Shown: positions 55,051-55,267 of the stretch, in pieces
Layout of the letters: the number at the start of each line of letters is the position of its first letter
Position numbering within the stretch: position 1 is the first letter of the stretch
Source of the DNA: Monoplex corrugatus
Lineage: Eukaryota; Mollusca; Gastropoda; Littorinimorpha; Ranellidae
Direction: 5' to 3'
Length of the DNA: 64,000 nucleotides
Assembly (NCBI GenBank): GCA_030674185.1
Contig: JAPXFY010000022.1
Span: 38,984,130-39,048,129, forward strand
Position numbers and translations under genes: made by a program
The notes under the pieces: model-generated
Seen by the model: only the letters and a program-made list of their open reading frames with translations
The model's database searches: none
What the model was told of the DNA's origin: nothing

Positions 55051-55202
55051 GCTTTCAGGCCAGGTTCATGTTCGAGGAATGTGGAGGTTTGTCAAGTCTG
55101 CATCAACTGGAGACACACGTGAACAACGATTTGCAGGAGCAGGCGATAGAAATCCTGGAGGTTTACTTCGGATCCGATGCAGAAGACGAATATGATGACT
55201 GA
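1384..55202 (+). CDS. TMCO6: TMCO6-like armadillo-repeat protein, 11 exons visible, 5' end missing
   Basis: Eleven exons join (1384-1478, 3077-3189, 4050-4233, 8648-8752, 10152-10228, 20573-20686, 26282-26381, 28377-28541, 41866-41957, 48479-48646, 55059-55202) into about 450 codons. The product starts with a basic importin-beta-binding-like stretch and continues as ARM-type helical repeats (for example AAWCLTNLATG, CAWALGNIAAEN, LHMALAFCETTL). The exon order matches vertebrate TMCO6, an importin-alpha-like protein of about 490 residues whose cellular role is poorly defined. Motifs such as LSWVCTYL, LLRALGNICC, VMYTLCNMA and the tail FEECGGLSSL align in sequence with that family. Introns reach 13 kb and are filled with transposons. 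The initiator exon is not seen. Exon 8 has two frame breaks, so the locus could be a gene with assembly errors or a decaying one. Importin alpha itself is less likely, because the ARM repeats are too divergent. Confidence 0.78.
1508..1745 (+). repeat. ~98-bp tandem repeat (2.4 copies)
   Basis: GCTGAGTTTTCATT, TAACTTAAGCATGTTTGAGG and ATATCATAA recur in order with a period near 98 bases just downstream of exon 1. Confidence 0.7.
1738..1862 (+). repeat. Dispersed repeat R2, copy 2
   Basis: Same motif order as 278-470 (GTTTCAGTTTGTTTCTC, CTTGGAATGAATTCC, GGTCAGGTCCTGAGG), with an internal deletion. Confidence 0.6.
1884..2103 (-). mobile_element. LINE E fragment (RT C-terminal region)
   Basis: The minus strand encodes LFYGSEAWTIKMQSQNK and LFLRRILRVPWAAKKTNET, the post-RT segment also present at 24131-24395 and 54060-54250. 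It is truncated at both ends. Confidence 0.75.
2150..3062 (+). repeat. 26-bp minisatellite, split by a MITE
   Basis: Units close to GATGATTTCTGTGTTAAATT plus 6 more bases repeat about 22 times to 2739 and about 5 times after 2936. Each unit contains TTAA, and the MITE at 2740-2935 landed in one of them. Confidence 0.85.
2740..2935. mobile_element. TTAA-flanked palindromic MITE, copy 2
   Basis: TTAA flanks at 2740-2743 and 2932-2935, with CCCTTTGATTCCCACAC inverted at the right end. It interrupts the 26-bp minisatellite at a unit's own TTAA, so the empty site is visible in neighbouring units. Confidence 0.85.
3077..3189 (+). CDS. TMCO6: TMCO6-like exon 2
   Basis: The acceptor is tttgtgcag and the donor gtactc. 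The phase joins exon 1 directly (SLEE then TEAACRELL). It encodes a helical segment with KLRRAFTQGPEYVDVFF, matching the region just before the first ARM repeat of TMCO6. The last two bases (AG) form an Arg codon with the first base of exon 3. Confidence 0.75.
3230..3370 (+). mobile_element. tRNA-derived SINE-like fragment
   Basis: A degenerate box A (GTCAAGTGGG) and a box B (GGGATTCGATCC) are spaced as in tRNA-derived SINEs. No terminal duplications were identified. A run of 15 C lies just after, at 3421-3435. Bases 3436-3593 show nothing recognisable. Confidence 0.4.
3594..4040 (+). repeat. ~78-bp minisatellite built on the R1 3' core
   Basis: About six units carry GTTAGCCCTGATATGGCTCT, AGTCGGCTGGGCTATA and AACTTGGGTGTTGTTTTTAA with a period near 78 bases. 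The first two motifs are the 3' core of R1. The final unit runs straight into the acceptor of exon 3. Confidence 0.85.
4050..4233 (+). CDS. TMCO6: TMCO6-like exon 3: first ARM repeats
   Basis: The acceptor is cttgtttcag and the donor gtgggt; it ends at a codon boundary. It encodes VDNCLPSLVGILTGGRIE followed by LQEQAAWCLTNLATG, a classic ARM helix pattern, and then VAKAAAPYCITYVSG. The acceptor lies directly after the last unit of an R1-derived minisatellite (3594-4040). Confidence 0.82.
4286..4330 (+). repeat. (TTTTG)n / (TTTCG)n microsatellite
   Basis: Short pentanucleotide run just after exon 3. Confidence 0.6.
4393..4586. mobile_element. TTAA-type palindromic MITE, copy 3
   Basis: The left TTAA is mutated to TAAA; the right is TTAA at 4583-4586. 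Both inverted arms and the central palindrome are present. Confidence 0.78.
4641..5770 (+). mobile_element. piggyBac-like remnant pB-1 (TTAA-flanked)
   Basis: TTAA at 4641-4644 and 5767-5770 encloses ends CCCTCTTATCTTCATT and (inverted) CCCTCCTGTATTTGCATT, which match with few differences. It contains the acidic N-terminal ORF at 4932-5345 but no DDD catalytic core. At 1.13 kb it is an internally deleted, non-autonomous copy. Confidence 0.72.
4932..5345 (+). pseudogene. piggyBac-like transposase N-terminal fragment
   Basis: The ORF starts MVMPFVADGFQDADDSPDYS and is strongly acidic through DNAPLAAFQRTW, as expected for the disordered N-terminus of piggyBac transposases. PADAKPLHYFFLFL resembles the first helix of the DDE_Tnp_1_7 domain. 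The frame then ends at 5345 with no catalytic aspartates. The assignment rests on the TTAA context plus this pattern. It cannot transpose itself. Confidence 0.5.
6169..6632 (+). pseudogene. piggyBac transposase fragment (acidic N-terminus plus start of DDE domain)
   Basis: MSGKKVILTEGSDSEDAEQY begins a typical acidic N-terminus. At 6467 onward IPPYTDSKTHRLNLYG and HAPIHFLTKY continue after a one-base shift as FSDLIMKHMVDETKRFSDQ, the characteristic opening of DDE_Tnp_1_7 (compare the ETNRYA-type motif of that family). A stop follows at once and the catalytic core is absent. A splice-acceptor-like TTTCCTTTCAG precedes the second part, so an intron may have separated the two. Confidence 0.62.
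6670..7065 (+). repeat. (GT)n microsatellite
   Basis: Long GT runs with TATG and GGTG interruptions inside pB-2. Cys/Val-rich reading frames here are artefacts of the repeat. Confidence 0.95.
7205..7990 (+). repeat. ~385-bp tandem duplication in the 3' part of pB-2
   Basis: AAATCGCCAAGTAG at 7205, AAATCGACAAG at 7590 and AAATCGCCTAGTAG at 7976 mark successive units. Inside them TTTACTCTCTACTGG, TGTGATTTATGTG and GTTACAACTTTGAAACT recur in order. Confidence 0.78.
8072..8618 (+). repeat. Dispersed repeat R1, copy a
   Basis: R1 begins near GGATACCGGGGGCTCTTTC, passes CACCTTCTGGAAATTCTGTG, TCCATTCACCTGTATGTG and ATTGGACGGAGTGGTCA, and ends GCCCTGATATGACTCTATG..GGGCTTTAA with an A-rich tail. No ORF; class unknown. 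A retroposon 3' end is possible given the (AAC)n or A-rich tails. Confidence 0.75.
8648..8752 (+). CDS. TMCO6: TMCO6-like exon 4: ARM repeat
   Basis: The acceptor is tttgtgttcag and the donor gtaata. Exactly 35 codons are in phase 0 on both sides. It encodes CAWALGNIAAENVECRQLL and MGCLSPLIQLLQ, an ARM repeat with the typical W-x-L-x-N signature. Confidence 0.85.
8794..8879. mobile_element. TTAA MITE, left half only, copy 4
   Basis: TTAA at 8794-8797, then the left outer arm and left inner arm. The sequence stops at the central palindrome. Bases 8880-9105 are unassigned. Confidence 0.7.
9106..9605 (+). repeat. Dispersed repeat R1, copy b
   Basis: Same motif order as copy a, ending TATGGCTCTACGCAGTCGGC then GGGCTTTAAACAACAACAAC. 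A SINE inserted directly after its tail. Confidence 0.8.
9616..10080 (+). mobile_element. tRNA-derived SINE (SINE-1), copy 1
   Basis: Box A-like GTGGTGCAGTGGTTAATGC and box B GGGTTCGAATC open the element. The body includes TATATTATGATAGTAAGCAT and a 3' end rich in A. The flanks GTAATTGT at 9608-9615 and 10081-10088 form an 8-bp target-site duplication. Related copies at 41975 and 61421. Confidence 0.85.
10152..10228 (+). CDS. TMCO6: TMCO6-like exon 5
   Basis: The acceptor is cccacaaaccag and the donor gtgagt. There are 25 codons plus two bases, which combine with exon 6. It encodes MKSAAFAISNLIRELQDMA, an ARM helix. A SINE ends only about 70 bases upstream. Confidence 0.78.
10380..10670 (+). 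repeat. ~110-bp imperfect tandem repeat (about 3 units)
   Basis: GAATGTGAATTATCTATTAT, TTTAGATG..ATTTGAACTGTTG and CAAGTACTTTTGTA recur just downstream of exon 5. Confidence 0.7.
10748..10895 (+). repeat. Dispersed repeat R3, copy 1
   Basis: GTCATGACCTGGATATGGCC, GAAACACTT and GAGGACCTTCTGCTGGCCAG recur at 13250-13375, where they follow a tRNA-like head. It is probably the body of a SINE without its head. Confidence 0.6.
10899..11067. mobile_element. TTAA MITE, copy 5 (degraded right end)
   Basis: TTAA at 10899-10902 with CCCTTTCACTCCCGCAGCC. The inner arms are present; the right outer arm is decayed. Confidence 0.65.
11095..11285 (-). mobile_element. LINE E family 3'-end fragment
   Basis: Starting from the tail-derived (ATC)n, the + strand reads TGCCACATGGCTTTGGCGAT and GTCCTCAGCCACCCTGCAAG, the reverse complement of the LINE E 3' end (same as 23935-24130). 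Truncated. Confidence 0.65.
11372..12021 (+). repeat. Dispersed repeat R1, copy c
   Basis: Starts TATGGGGATGCCGGGGGCTC and ends GTTATGGCTCTGGGCAGTCG then CTGGCTTTAA. An internal stretch near 11620-11660 is duplicated. Confidence 0.75.
12602..13111 (+). CDS. RLE-type PD-(D/E)XK nuclease fragment of a non-LTR retroelement
   Basis: The 169-residue frame contains RPDIALHSDSS, then VILIELTVPYESRMEKA and KTEKYAGL, followed by EVGARGFVGTSAYDLMKQL. The spacing PD..ELT..K is that of a PD-(D/E)XK nuclease. The same arrangement is familiar at the C-terminus of RT-containing ORFs from restriction-like-endonuclease (RLE) LINEs. No RT precedes it here, so it is a 5'-truncated copy. It sits inside the ATC-rich minisatellite. 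Host function is unlikely but not excluded, since the frame is intact. Confidence 0.55.
   Translation: MTTFYKAGGKQVWPERAMTTSTLPKGLLDGAVDWECTADLPEWRNYPDVISKTGMRPDIALHSDSSKQVILIELTVPYESRMEKAHIYKTEKYAGLASTLKKAGLRVKIFAIEVGARGFVGTSAYDLMKQLAISGKKRTRALKAMAEAAERSSSWIWARRNQKSELHKD
13115..13382 (+). mobile_element. tRNA-headed SINE (SINE-2 with R3 body)
   Basis: A tRNA-like head has GTTAGCACATTGGTAAAAC (box A region) and GGTTCGATCCCCGGCGTGGG (box B and acceptor side). A run of 18 A follows, then the R3 body (GTCATGACCTGGATGTGGCC). It is not a functional tRNA gene because the stems do not pair convincingly. Confidence 0.6.
13902..14094. mobile_element. TTAA MITE, copy 6
   Basis: TTAA at 13902-13905 and 14091-14094, with outer and inner inverted arms. 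It is inserted in the ATC-rich minisatellite. Confidence 0.82.
14971..15207 (+). pseudogene. piggyBac transposase N-terminal fragment
   Basis: MVDDETQPGRSSVKRKPTAK begins a charged, acidic N-terminus (SLEEEEVEPTF) ending at a stop after 78 codons. Frame-broken continuations follow at about 15230-15300. Confidence 0.5.
15560..15805 (+). repeat. (GT)n microsatellites inside pB-3
   Basis: Two GT tracts (15577-15680 and 15738-15799) in the interior of the element. Confidence 0.9.
15940..16241 (+). pseudogene. piggyBac transposase: DDE start fused to C-terminal Cys-rich domain
   Basis: PQFTGEPGLKIQPDGDRPVD leads, after a frame change, to YRLFLNEILDKL, the opening of DDE_Tnp_1_7. Within a few codons another frame reads RKCKVYSKRGIRKETNFVCG, then QCSSNPSLCVQPCF and VVYHTKKNY stop (16239-16241). 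That is the zinc-binding C-terminal domain of piggyBac transposases, with the second Cys of the first pair replaced by Tyr. The catalytic aspartates are deleted. Confidence 0.75.
16731..18691 (+). pseudogene. LINE A endonuclease-RT ORF, internally deleted
   Basis: A frame readable from about 16770 (ALSETRLTEDGQL) gives the endonuclease N-terminus; an uninterrupted frame runs 16970-18691. Order: endonuclease GDFNARVG; abrupt switch after TTWMHPRSRHW to ILERWADHFDSVLNRP; then KAPGADAIPAEIYK, RGISLLSIAGKIARVLLNR, QCGFRAGRGTVDMIF, VDLTMAFDTVSHEGLW, and FADDCAL as the YADD-box equivalent. The linker and endonuclease C-terminus (SDH motif) are missing. Confidence 0.8.
18610..19164 (+). pseudogene. 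LINE A C-terminal region, out of frame with RT
   Basis: VYKAVVLTTLLYGSETWTVY, LRKILNIRWQEKIPDTEVL and VRWVGHVYRMSDTRIPKQLL form the conserved post-RT segment. It is displaced by a frameshift near 18550. Confidence 0.75.
19171..20572 (+). other. Non-coding intron 5 tail with simple repeats
   Basis: It holds possible LINE A 3' UTR, a (TTGTG)n/(GT)n tract at 19587-19675, (GTT)n near 19736-19763, and otherwise AT-rich sequence up to the exon 6 acceptor. No gene or known element is seen. Confidence 0.6.
20573..20686 (+). CDS. TMCO6: TMCO6-like exon 6
   Basis: The acceptor is ctgtgtgcacag and the donor gtaacc. It encodes AVQKGLLTVLLPLLQKA and DVLSELSWVCTYLTN; the SELSW..TYL core corresponds to a conserved TMCO6 helix. 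The phases match exons 5 and 7. A minisatellite starts about ten bases inside the following intron. Confidence 0.8.
20696..21700 (+). repeat. Minisatellite (~75-bp units) beside the exon 6 donor
   Basis: TCCTGGCCCTCTGGTTCCTC recurs 13 times (20701 to about 21626), each followed by TTGCTGTGGCTCTC or TTGCTGAGGCTCTC and a variable (CT)n/(CTGT)n run. The first unit is intron sequence immediately downstream of exon 6. The long Ser/Leu and Arg/Glu frames here are repeat artefacts. Confidence 0.93.
21707..22692 (+). mobile_element. CR1/Jockey-like LINE, copy A (3' end)
   Basis: 5'-truncated copy encoding the RT C-terminus: [68 protein letters not shown] stop. The 3' UTR has an embedded (GT)n (22523-22620) and ends GCGCTATATAAATATTG then (ATT)n. 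Same family as 32494-36032, 51687-53967 and 57937-59428. Confidence 0.9.
22922..23124. mobile_element. TTAA MITE, copy 7
   Basis: TTAA at 22922-22925; the right flank is decayed to TTAT. The outer and inner arms are present. A run of 23 G lies upstream at 22870. Confidence 0.72.
23390..23570 (+). other. Unclassified non-coding segment
   Basis: Contains AAATTTTCGGCCAACTGGCC and TTTGTCAAGCG, a self-complementary-looking motif set. No coding frame and no ends are identified. Confidence 0.3.
23575..23745 (+). repeat. (ATAC)n microsatellite
   Basis: Imperfect ATAC/ACAT repeats. Confidence 0.9.
23820..23905 (+). repeat. R1 3'-core fragment
   Basis: GCCTGATTTGGCCCTGCGCA then GTCGGCTGGGCTTTAAACAA, the last 45 bases of R1 plus tail. 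Confidence 0.7.
23935..25331 (-). mobile_element. LINE E family copy, interrupted by a TTAA element
   Basis: The minus strand encodes IIEIESKGKGLELYSKK, VMVISKKQKIPSCKITAN, QVDKFKYLGTIISQHGRCTS (24923-25294) and, beyond the insertion, IEPILLYGCEAWTVNKQSQN and IRKRQATFIGHFMRK (24131-24395). It is 5'-truncated within the RT region. Confidence 0.85.
24393..25023. mobile_element. piggyBac-like MITE pB-4 inside LINE E
   Basis: TTAA at 24393-24396 and 25020-25023 with inverted ends CTCTTTCACCGCCA and CTCTTTTCCCGCCA (12 of 14 identical). The paralogous empty site at 54055-54075 reads through as ATCAATTAACATCAGG, proving insertion with TTAA duplication. No ORF; AT-rich interior. Confidence 0.88.
25345..25665 (+). 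repeat. (CA)n microsatellite
   Basis: More than 300 bases of CA repeats with CC and AA interruptions. Long His/Thr and Cys/Val frames arise only from it. Confidence 0.97.
25740..26281 (+). repeat. GAT-rich repeat with two degenerate copies of exon 7's 5' half
   Basis: Three tandem segments of about 200 bases combine (GAT)n with an exon 7-like piece. At about 25855 TGCAGGCATCGCAGAGAAGA then TACCTACCTGTGCTTGTCAA; at about 26085 GTTGTGGAGAAGATAGAGAT; then the real exon. The first copy would read AGIAEKIEIG against AGIVDQMEIA in exon 7. Confidence 0.72.
26282..26381 (+). CDS. TMCO6: TMCO6-like exon 7
   Basis: The acceptor is atgtgtgtctcag and the donor gtgacg. It encodes AGIVDQMEIAGFLPVIVDII and ends at REGQ. 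Two degraded copies of its 5' half lie upstream at about 25845-25935 and 26070-26160. Confidence 0.77.
26466..27207. repeat. TTAA MITE expanded into a ~70-bp tandem array
   Basis: TTAA at 26466-26469 and 27204-27207 bound it. Between them about nine 70-bp units (CTTAACCCTTTGATTCCCTC, CACCAGCATCCTGCATTGTC, GGCAAAGCAAAAA) precede one standard central palindrome and right arm at 27080-27207. Confidence 0.85.
27208..28025 (+). other. Non-coding stretch with a LINE scrap
   Basis: Apart from the RT-like scrap at 27560-27752, only pyrimidine-rich and AT-rich sequence is seen. The left edge (TTAACCCTTTCACCTCTGCC) looks like another TTAA-type terminus, but no partner end was found. Confidence 0.4.
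27560..27752 (+). mobile_element. LINE fragment (post-RT region)
   Basis: GMAKRTVQLNNIWKDRGIPN is followed by LKVRFLKCLIWPVMIYGCEA and WTLRKTGCRRIEAA, the conserved post-RT segment of an APE LINE related to LINE E. Truncated on both sides. Confidence 0.7.
28030..28345 (+). repeat. (CA)n microsatellite upstream of exon 8
   Basis: CA repeats ending about 30 bases before the exon 8 acceptor. Confidence 0.97.
28377..28541 (+). pseudogene. TMCO6: TMCO6-like exon 8, with two frame breaks
   Basis: The acceptor is gacctccag. The reading starts VVTPLLRALGNICC, then hits TGA at 28437-28439 in frame. Another frame continues PERYSLMACENPRLMP, and a third resumes LLQLLECPLTHIAKE and TAWVISNMT, which is family-like. 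One base appears lost near 28420 and one gained near 28471, so total length is conserved. The putative donor (gtagtg at 28542) gives a phase one base short of exon 9. This is either sequencing or assembly error, or real decay. Confidence 0.62.
28622..29468 (-). repeat. 49-bp satellite array, block 1, starting from the R1 3' end
   Basis: It opens with TATTTTTGTTTAAAGCCCAG, the inverted tail of R1, then about 17 units of CATAGAGCCATATCAGGGCT plus ATAACTGTTTCAAAACACCC and a variable AGCTTACCA. Units here are the most divergent. Bases 28542-28621 hold only a T-run. Confidence 0.93.
29472..30118 (+). mobile_element. PIF/Harbinger-like element (TAA duplication) in the array
   Basis: TAA at 29469-29471 and 30119-30121. 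The ends GCTGGCGTTTATAGAG and (inverted) GTGTACGTTTATAGAG, followed by GCGGCGGG, are terminal inverted repeats. The neighbouring array unit CAGCTTAACACATAG is the empty site. A 3-bp TWA duplication and a MADF-encoding ORF are Harbinger hallmarks. It lacks the DDE transposase. Confidence 0.78.
29747..30049 (+). pseudogene. MADF-domain protein fragment (Harbinger accessory ORF)
   Basis: MDVDQLITAVFNRPLIWDKR and VDKAWKEISMEMNIEGNFVK fit the MADF (Myb/SANT-like) pattern of an aromatic-rich three-helix DNA-binding domain, as encoded by PIF/Harbinger second ORFs and by host regulators derived from them. After SSRKEAILSV the frame runs into the right end of the element, so the C-terminal half is missing. 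Confidence 0.6.
30119..32493 (-). repeat. 49-bp satellite array, block 2
   Basis: About 48 highly similar units, with variants AGTTTACC, AGCTTACC, ATCGTACC and CATACAGCC. Variant order repeats with an offset of 1172 bases over roughly 900 bases (about 30170-31070 against 31342-32242), showing a higher-order duplication. Confidence 0.95.
32853..34151 (-). pseudogene. CR1-like reverse transcriptase ORF, copy B
   Basis: 432 codons from MSKLLEKVVLNQLNSHLSAN through LTLLDLSAAFDTIDHGILL (palm A), [16 protein letters not shown] (B), FYADDTQL (C, catalytic) to LKTHLFSSA stop. All RT motifs are intact. The frame is severed from the endonuclease by the 34270 and 34535 deletions, so this copy is probably inactive. 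Confidence 0.85.
34189..35991 (-). pseudogene. CR1-like APE endonuclease ORF, copy B
   Basis: After nine or so 9-residue Ser/Pro/Val repeats, the frame reads LCLFNAQSACTDGKADVIAD, IAFITETWLN (catalytic Glu), LIILGDINVHYDN, and LPSDHSAILCSLDISP (catalytic Asp-His). That gives a complete exonuclease-endonuclease-phosphatase domain. Beyond RARRRAERRWRKSKLTVHRQ it continues to THTNEELYSPT and then leaves the true frame. Confidence 0.85.
35722..35972 (-). repeat. 27-bp coding minisatellite in LINE copy B
   Basis: About nine units of GCGGGACAGAAGACGAAGG plus 8 bases on the + strand. On the coding strand they give 9-residue Ser/Pro/Val repeats before the endonuclease. Confidence 0.85.
36033..36124 (-). 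repeat. 49-bp satellite array, block 3 (two units)
   Basis: About two array units stranded between LINE copy B and the hAT element. Confidence 0.95.
36125..38904 (+). mobile_element. hAT-superfamily DNA transposon in the array
   Basis: Perfect terminal inverted repeats CAGACCTGCCAACC and GGTTGGCAGGTCTG. The flanking CAGGGC on both sides is a 6-bp duplication of the array unit, shorter than the usual 8 bp of hAT. The interior encodes a BED-like finger, an hAT core and a C-terminal dimerisation domain with two frameshifts. 2.8 kb is full length for the class. Confidence 0.9.
36434..38524 (+). pseudogene. hAT transposase, two frameshifts
   Basis: Frame 1 (36434-37120) reads MATRGRPRGSGKGKRGGEAA, then a BED-like finger STYARCSACEFDFLVSHGG..VKKHVTSLRHI, and VLGTDGSQEGEDKFFPIVV. 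Frame 2 (to about 38050) has LAFVTDNANVMIGVNKGV, CVCHLLSLTVKKAMK and HVPTRWLSLGAALDRAV. Frame 3 ends with FMLSILLIPVSNCGCERIFS and LDALMVLKSK, the hAT dimerisation domain. The total of about 690 residues is the normal length. The breaks near 37120 and 38050 inactivate it. Otherwise little decayed, so a recent insertion. Confidence 0.85.
38905..40395 (-). repeat. 49-bp satellite array, block 4, returning to R1
   Basis: About 30 units. A sub-block near 39690-40280 is dominated by AACGCCCAGCTTAACACATA variants. At the end CTGTTTCAAAACATACTGCC passes straight into inverted R1 sequence (GGTGTTGACCATTCCGTCC). Confidence 0.95.
40396..41040 (+). repeat. R1, inverted stub joined head-to-head to R1 copy d
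   Basis: 40396-40525 is R1 on the minus strand (continuing from the array). From about 40527 R1 runs on the + strand (TAGTATCCCCACCTTCTGG) to GCCCTGATATGACTCTATGC and TTTAAACAACAAAAACAA. Confidence 0.75.
41262..41770 (+). mobile_element. LINE fragment of another CR1/L2-like family (3' end)
   Basis: WNRLPLCLRLTPALSALKS and NLKTHLFSQQ stop is the RT C-terminus of a CR1/L2-type LINE. The 3' tail ATAAATACTGTAACTATTAT matches that class. A GTA/GCA trinucleotide tract precedes it (41130-41260) and AGTTCACATTTACA is repeated three times at 41585-41635. Confidence 0.65.
41866..41957 (+). CDS. TMCO6: TMCO6-like exon 9
   Basis: The acceptor is gactggtttccag and the donor gtaagt. After two bases of a split codon it reads DYSVTQSVVYGPMLPALLAL and LATGHDIQVE. 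It ends at a codon boundary. A SINE with target-site duplications starts 17 bases into the next intron. Confidence 0.76.
41975..42459 (+). mobile_element. SINE-1, copy 2
   Basis: TGTAGTGGTTAACGCAACGG (box A) and GGGTTCGAATCCC (box B), then the same body as copy 1. TGGACAAAAA at 41965-41974 and 42460-42469 is a 10-bp target duplication. Inserted 17 bases after exon 9. Confidence 0.9.
42513..43063 (-). repeat. Dispersed repeat R1, copy e
   Basis: Full inverted copy from TTTAGTTTAAAGCCCAATCG to GAGCCCCCGGCATCCCCAT. A short Arg/Lys frame here is fortuitous. Confidence 0.8.
43064..43370 (+). mobile_element. tRNA-derived SINE-like element (SINE-3)
   Basis: GTTGGTGTAGTGGTGGTGC (box A) and GGGGTTCGAGTCTGACTC (box B), then an internal near-repeat (CTGGACTGTCTCCTGTTTGC, CTGGACAATCTCCTGTCTAC). 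The end TTCAAGATTTATTTATT suggests a LINE-derived tail. Confidence 0.6.
43435..43560 (+). repeat. (CA)n microsatellite
   Basis: ACGC/ACAC tract. Confidence 0.95.
43661..43735. mobile_element. TTAA MITE, right-half fragment
   Basis: AGGAAGCTGGTGGATAGGGT, the inner right arm, and part of the outer arm. Confidence 0.7.
43752..44310 (+). repeat. Dispersed repeat R1, copy f
   Basis: GTGGGGATGCCAGGGGC at the start; CTGATATGGCTCTGCGCAGT and GGGCTTTAAACAATAATG at the end. Confidence 0.8.
44586..44777. mobile_element. TTAA MITE, copy 8, inside R1
   Basis: TTAA at both ends. R1 copies elsewhere show the uninterrupted ACATGTATTAAGTGCATTT. Confidence 0.9.
45355..45822 (+). CDS. piggyBac-like N-terminal protein (155 aa)
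   Basis: MAVPSTSTKRSRQTRGYTAP opens a basic patch, then EVLERIEQLQTEGSDVEEED and long acidic stretches (EYDTESDKAMPADDDSAEEM). It ends in a His/Pro-rich run after NFTEDEECGLHA. An acidic N-terminus is usual for piggyBac transposases; the DDD domain is gone. The open frame begins about 265 bases from the left TTAA. No independent function can be claimed. Confidence 0.45.
   Translation: MAVPSTSTKRSRQTRGYTAPEVLERIEQLQTEGSDVEEEDDLMCSEFVAIDSDVGPQLNDTSSDQDSVFRLSTEYDTESDKAMPADDDSAEEMEVGGEENTEAFLDFFLKPWNENFTFFPVISNFTEDEECGLHAEHVQNHAPPPHPHPPCWIQD
46080..48310 (+). repeat. ~370-bp tandem repeat, about six units, in pB-5
   Basis: Each unit has AAAGACTTGCAGCTGG-like, AACTGTCTAGAAGTGTTTTT, TTTTTTATTCTTTGCATAT, GGTACCCCC, AACCATGTTAGTATCA and AACTTTCAAGTCTGTCTG. 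The last motif falls near 46425, 46797, 47172, 47542, 47937 and 48310. Confidence 0.9.
48479..48646 (+). CDS. TMCO6: TMCO6-like exon 10
   Basis: The acceptor is tactttgtttag and the donor gtaagg; 56 codons in phase 0. It encodes VMYTLCNMASHGETTCAEL and FDLELLHMALAFCETTLRY, aligning with the penultimate ARM region of TMCO6. The (AAC)n tail of an R1 copy ends about 25 bases before the acceptor. Confidence 0.83.
48665..49075 (+). repeat. (ATC)n microsatellite after exon 10
   Basis: CATCAT/GTCGTC/TTCTTC mixtures starting about 25 bases after the exon 10 donor. Confidence 0.92.
49076..49505 (+). other. Non-coding, unassigned, with (ATT)n at its end
   Basis: GTTTTGGAACCACAGGAGCT and nearby sequence match nothing else in the window. 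An ATT/ATC tract at 49404-49500 adjoins LINE E. Confidence 0.4.
49662..50519 (+). pseudogene. LINE E APE endonuclease
   Basis: Upstream codons from 49530 read LNISILGLGEVRWKGLG. The open frame has VTIIMGDFNAKVGKDRVED, RRKWTWMSPGDNTKNEIDYI and DCDSDHNPVVGRFRL, the Asn/Asp and SDH active-site motifs of EEP endonucleases. It ends at 50519, where the frame shifts to that of the RT. Confidence 0.85.
50447..51698 (+). pseudogene. LINE E reverse transcriptase, several frames
   Basis: In order: MKKMKPGKAPGPDNITTEMI, IPKDVSKSIFIALPKK, EQCGFVEGKGTIIAIYILRT, LSFVDYTKAFDRVRHEELI (palm A), RGVRQGCVLSP (B, other frame), INNIRYADDTVQIAESERDL (C), RKTEVMVISKKHEIPSCKI, and FKYLGTNIS, where copy C is inserted. 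Confidence 0.85.
51687..53967 (-). mobile_element. CR1/Jockey-like LINE, copy C, nested in LINE E
   Basis: 5'-truncated in the segment PWLTHEIACAKRARRRAERR. It keeps the whole RT, 3' UTR with (GT)n (51765-51850) and the (ATT)n tail. It splits LINE E between FKYLGTNIS and GRCTSEIASRIG. The sequence is nearly identical to copy B. Confidence 0.93.
52010..53974 (-). CDS. CR1-like reverse transcriptase ORF, copy C, uninterrupted
   Basis: About 650 LINE-derived codons without a break, read into from about 32 codons of antisense LINE E (up to 54070). Motifs: [91 protein letters not shown], then the same C-terminus as copies A and B. The endonuclease is missing because of 5' truncation. The open frame suggests a recent insertion. 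Confidence 0.88.
   Translation of the reverse strand: MPYPWLTHEIACAKRARRRAERRWRKSKLTVHRQLFQASKTKVSTLIASAKTSYFQTKILNASSSKELFTTMNHLLGTRKDLPLPTKHTNEEFPSVFSNYFTTKIQTLRDRLDRTPCQPCPPDPSFSGTPLTTFTPVSQEEILNTIRSMSFKTCELDPLPGSVYADCLPTLLPFITDIINTSLQTGTVPDSFKSAIVHPLLKKHNLDPNELKNYRPISNLSFLSKLLEKVVLNQLNSHLSANNLLNPFQSAYRQCHSTETALLHILNNLLLATDTGKVSLLTLLDLSAAFDTIDHGILLSRLHHTFGISDIALSWFTSYLSNRKQTVLINGTYSQPAYLTCGVPQGSVLGPVLFTLYTSPLSTITNSHSIKHHFYADDTQLQDSDSPDNIQRLLTRTTECYSDIKNWMTHNRLQLNDDKTEAILIGTRQKLSQLPPLSLPLCNTSVPISDSAKNLGVCIDSTLSMNNFVSQTARSCYYHLHRIKLIRKYLSVETTAKLVLSFIMSRIDYCNSLLSGLPASTIHILQRIQNNAARLVLKKKKADHISPLLAQLHWLPVSKRIQYKLDTMCYKSLNNAAPDYLSSLLEIYVPSRTLRSASDPLTLRFPRTKLNTYGPRAFSVSGPLSWNKLPLSVRQQPTFVSFKSALKTHLFSPA
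53968..54513 (+). pseudogene. LINE E post-RT region and 3' end
   Basis: GRCTSEIASRIGRAKTTFKK, LLYGCEAWTVNKQSQNKIEA, MWFLRRMLRVP then a stop, IRKRQATFIGHFMRKGELEH, GRRAPGRPREKTLDGLAEWL. The role of this conserved C-terminal domain is not established here. Confidence 0.82.
54514..55048 (+). repeat. (ATT)n / (GCT)n expansion up to exon 11
   Basis: It grows out of the LINE E tail and stops ten bases before the terminal exon. All-Ile and all-Leu frames here are artefacts. Confidence 0.95.
55059..55202 (+). CDS. TMCO6: TMCO6-like terminal exon 11
   Basis: The acceptor is ttgctttcag. It encodes RFMFEECGGLSSL and NNDLQEQAIEILEVYF and ends in an acidic tail before TGA at 55200-55202. The helix pattern matches the C-terminal end of TMCO6. 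The intron just before it is an (ATT)n expansion. Confidence 0.82.
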   Translation, partial: ARFMFEECGGLSSLHQLETHVNNDLQEQAIEILEVYFGSDAEDEYDD

Positions 55203-55261
55203 GTCAAAGAAATGTGAAATGTGCATTGGCGAAAGATATTTTGTCGCTGAGTGATCGCTTG

Positions 55262-55267
55262 AATAAA
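55262..55267 (+). promoter_or_regulatory. Polyadenylation signal AATAAA
   Basis: A canonical AATAAA lies 60 bases after the TMCO6-like stop codon, giving a short 3' UTR. The position fits a 3' end near 55280-55300. Confidence 0.6.

Noticed and set aside
54511..55122. A 203-codon Ile-rich frame overlapping exon 11
   Set aside because: It reads the (ATT)n tract and crosses exon 11 in the wrong frame. The family-like reading of exon 11 uses another frame.
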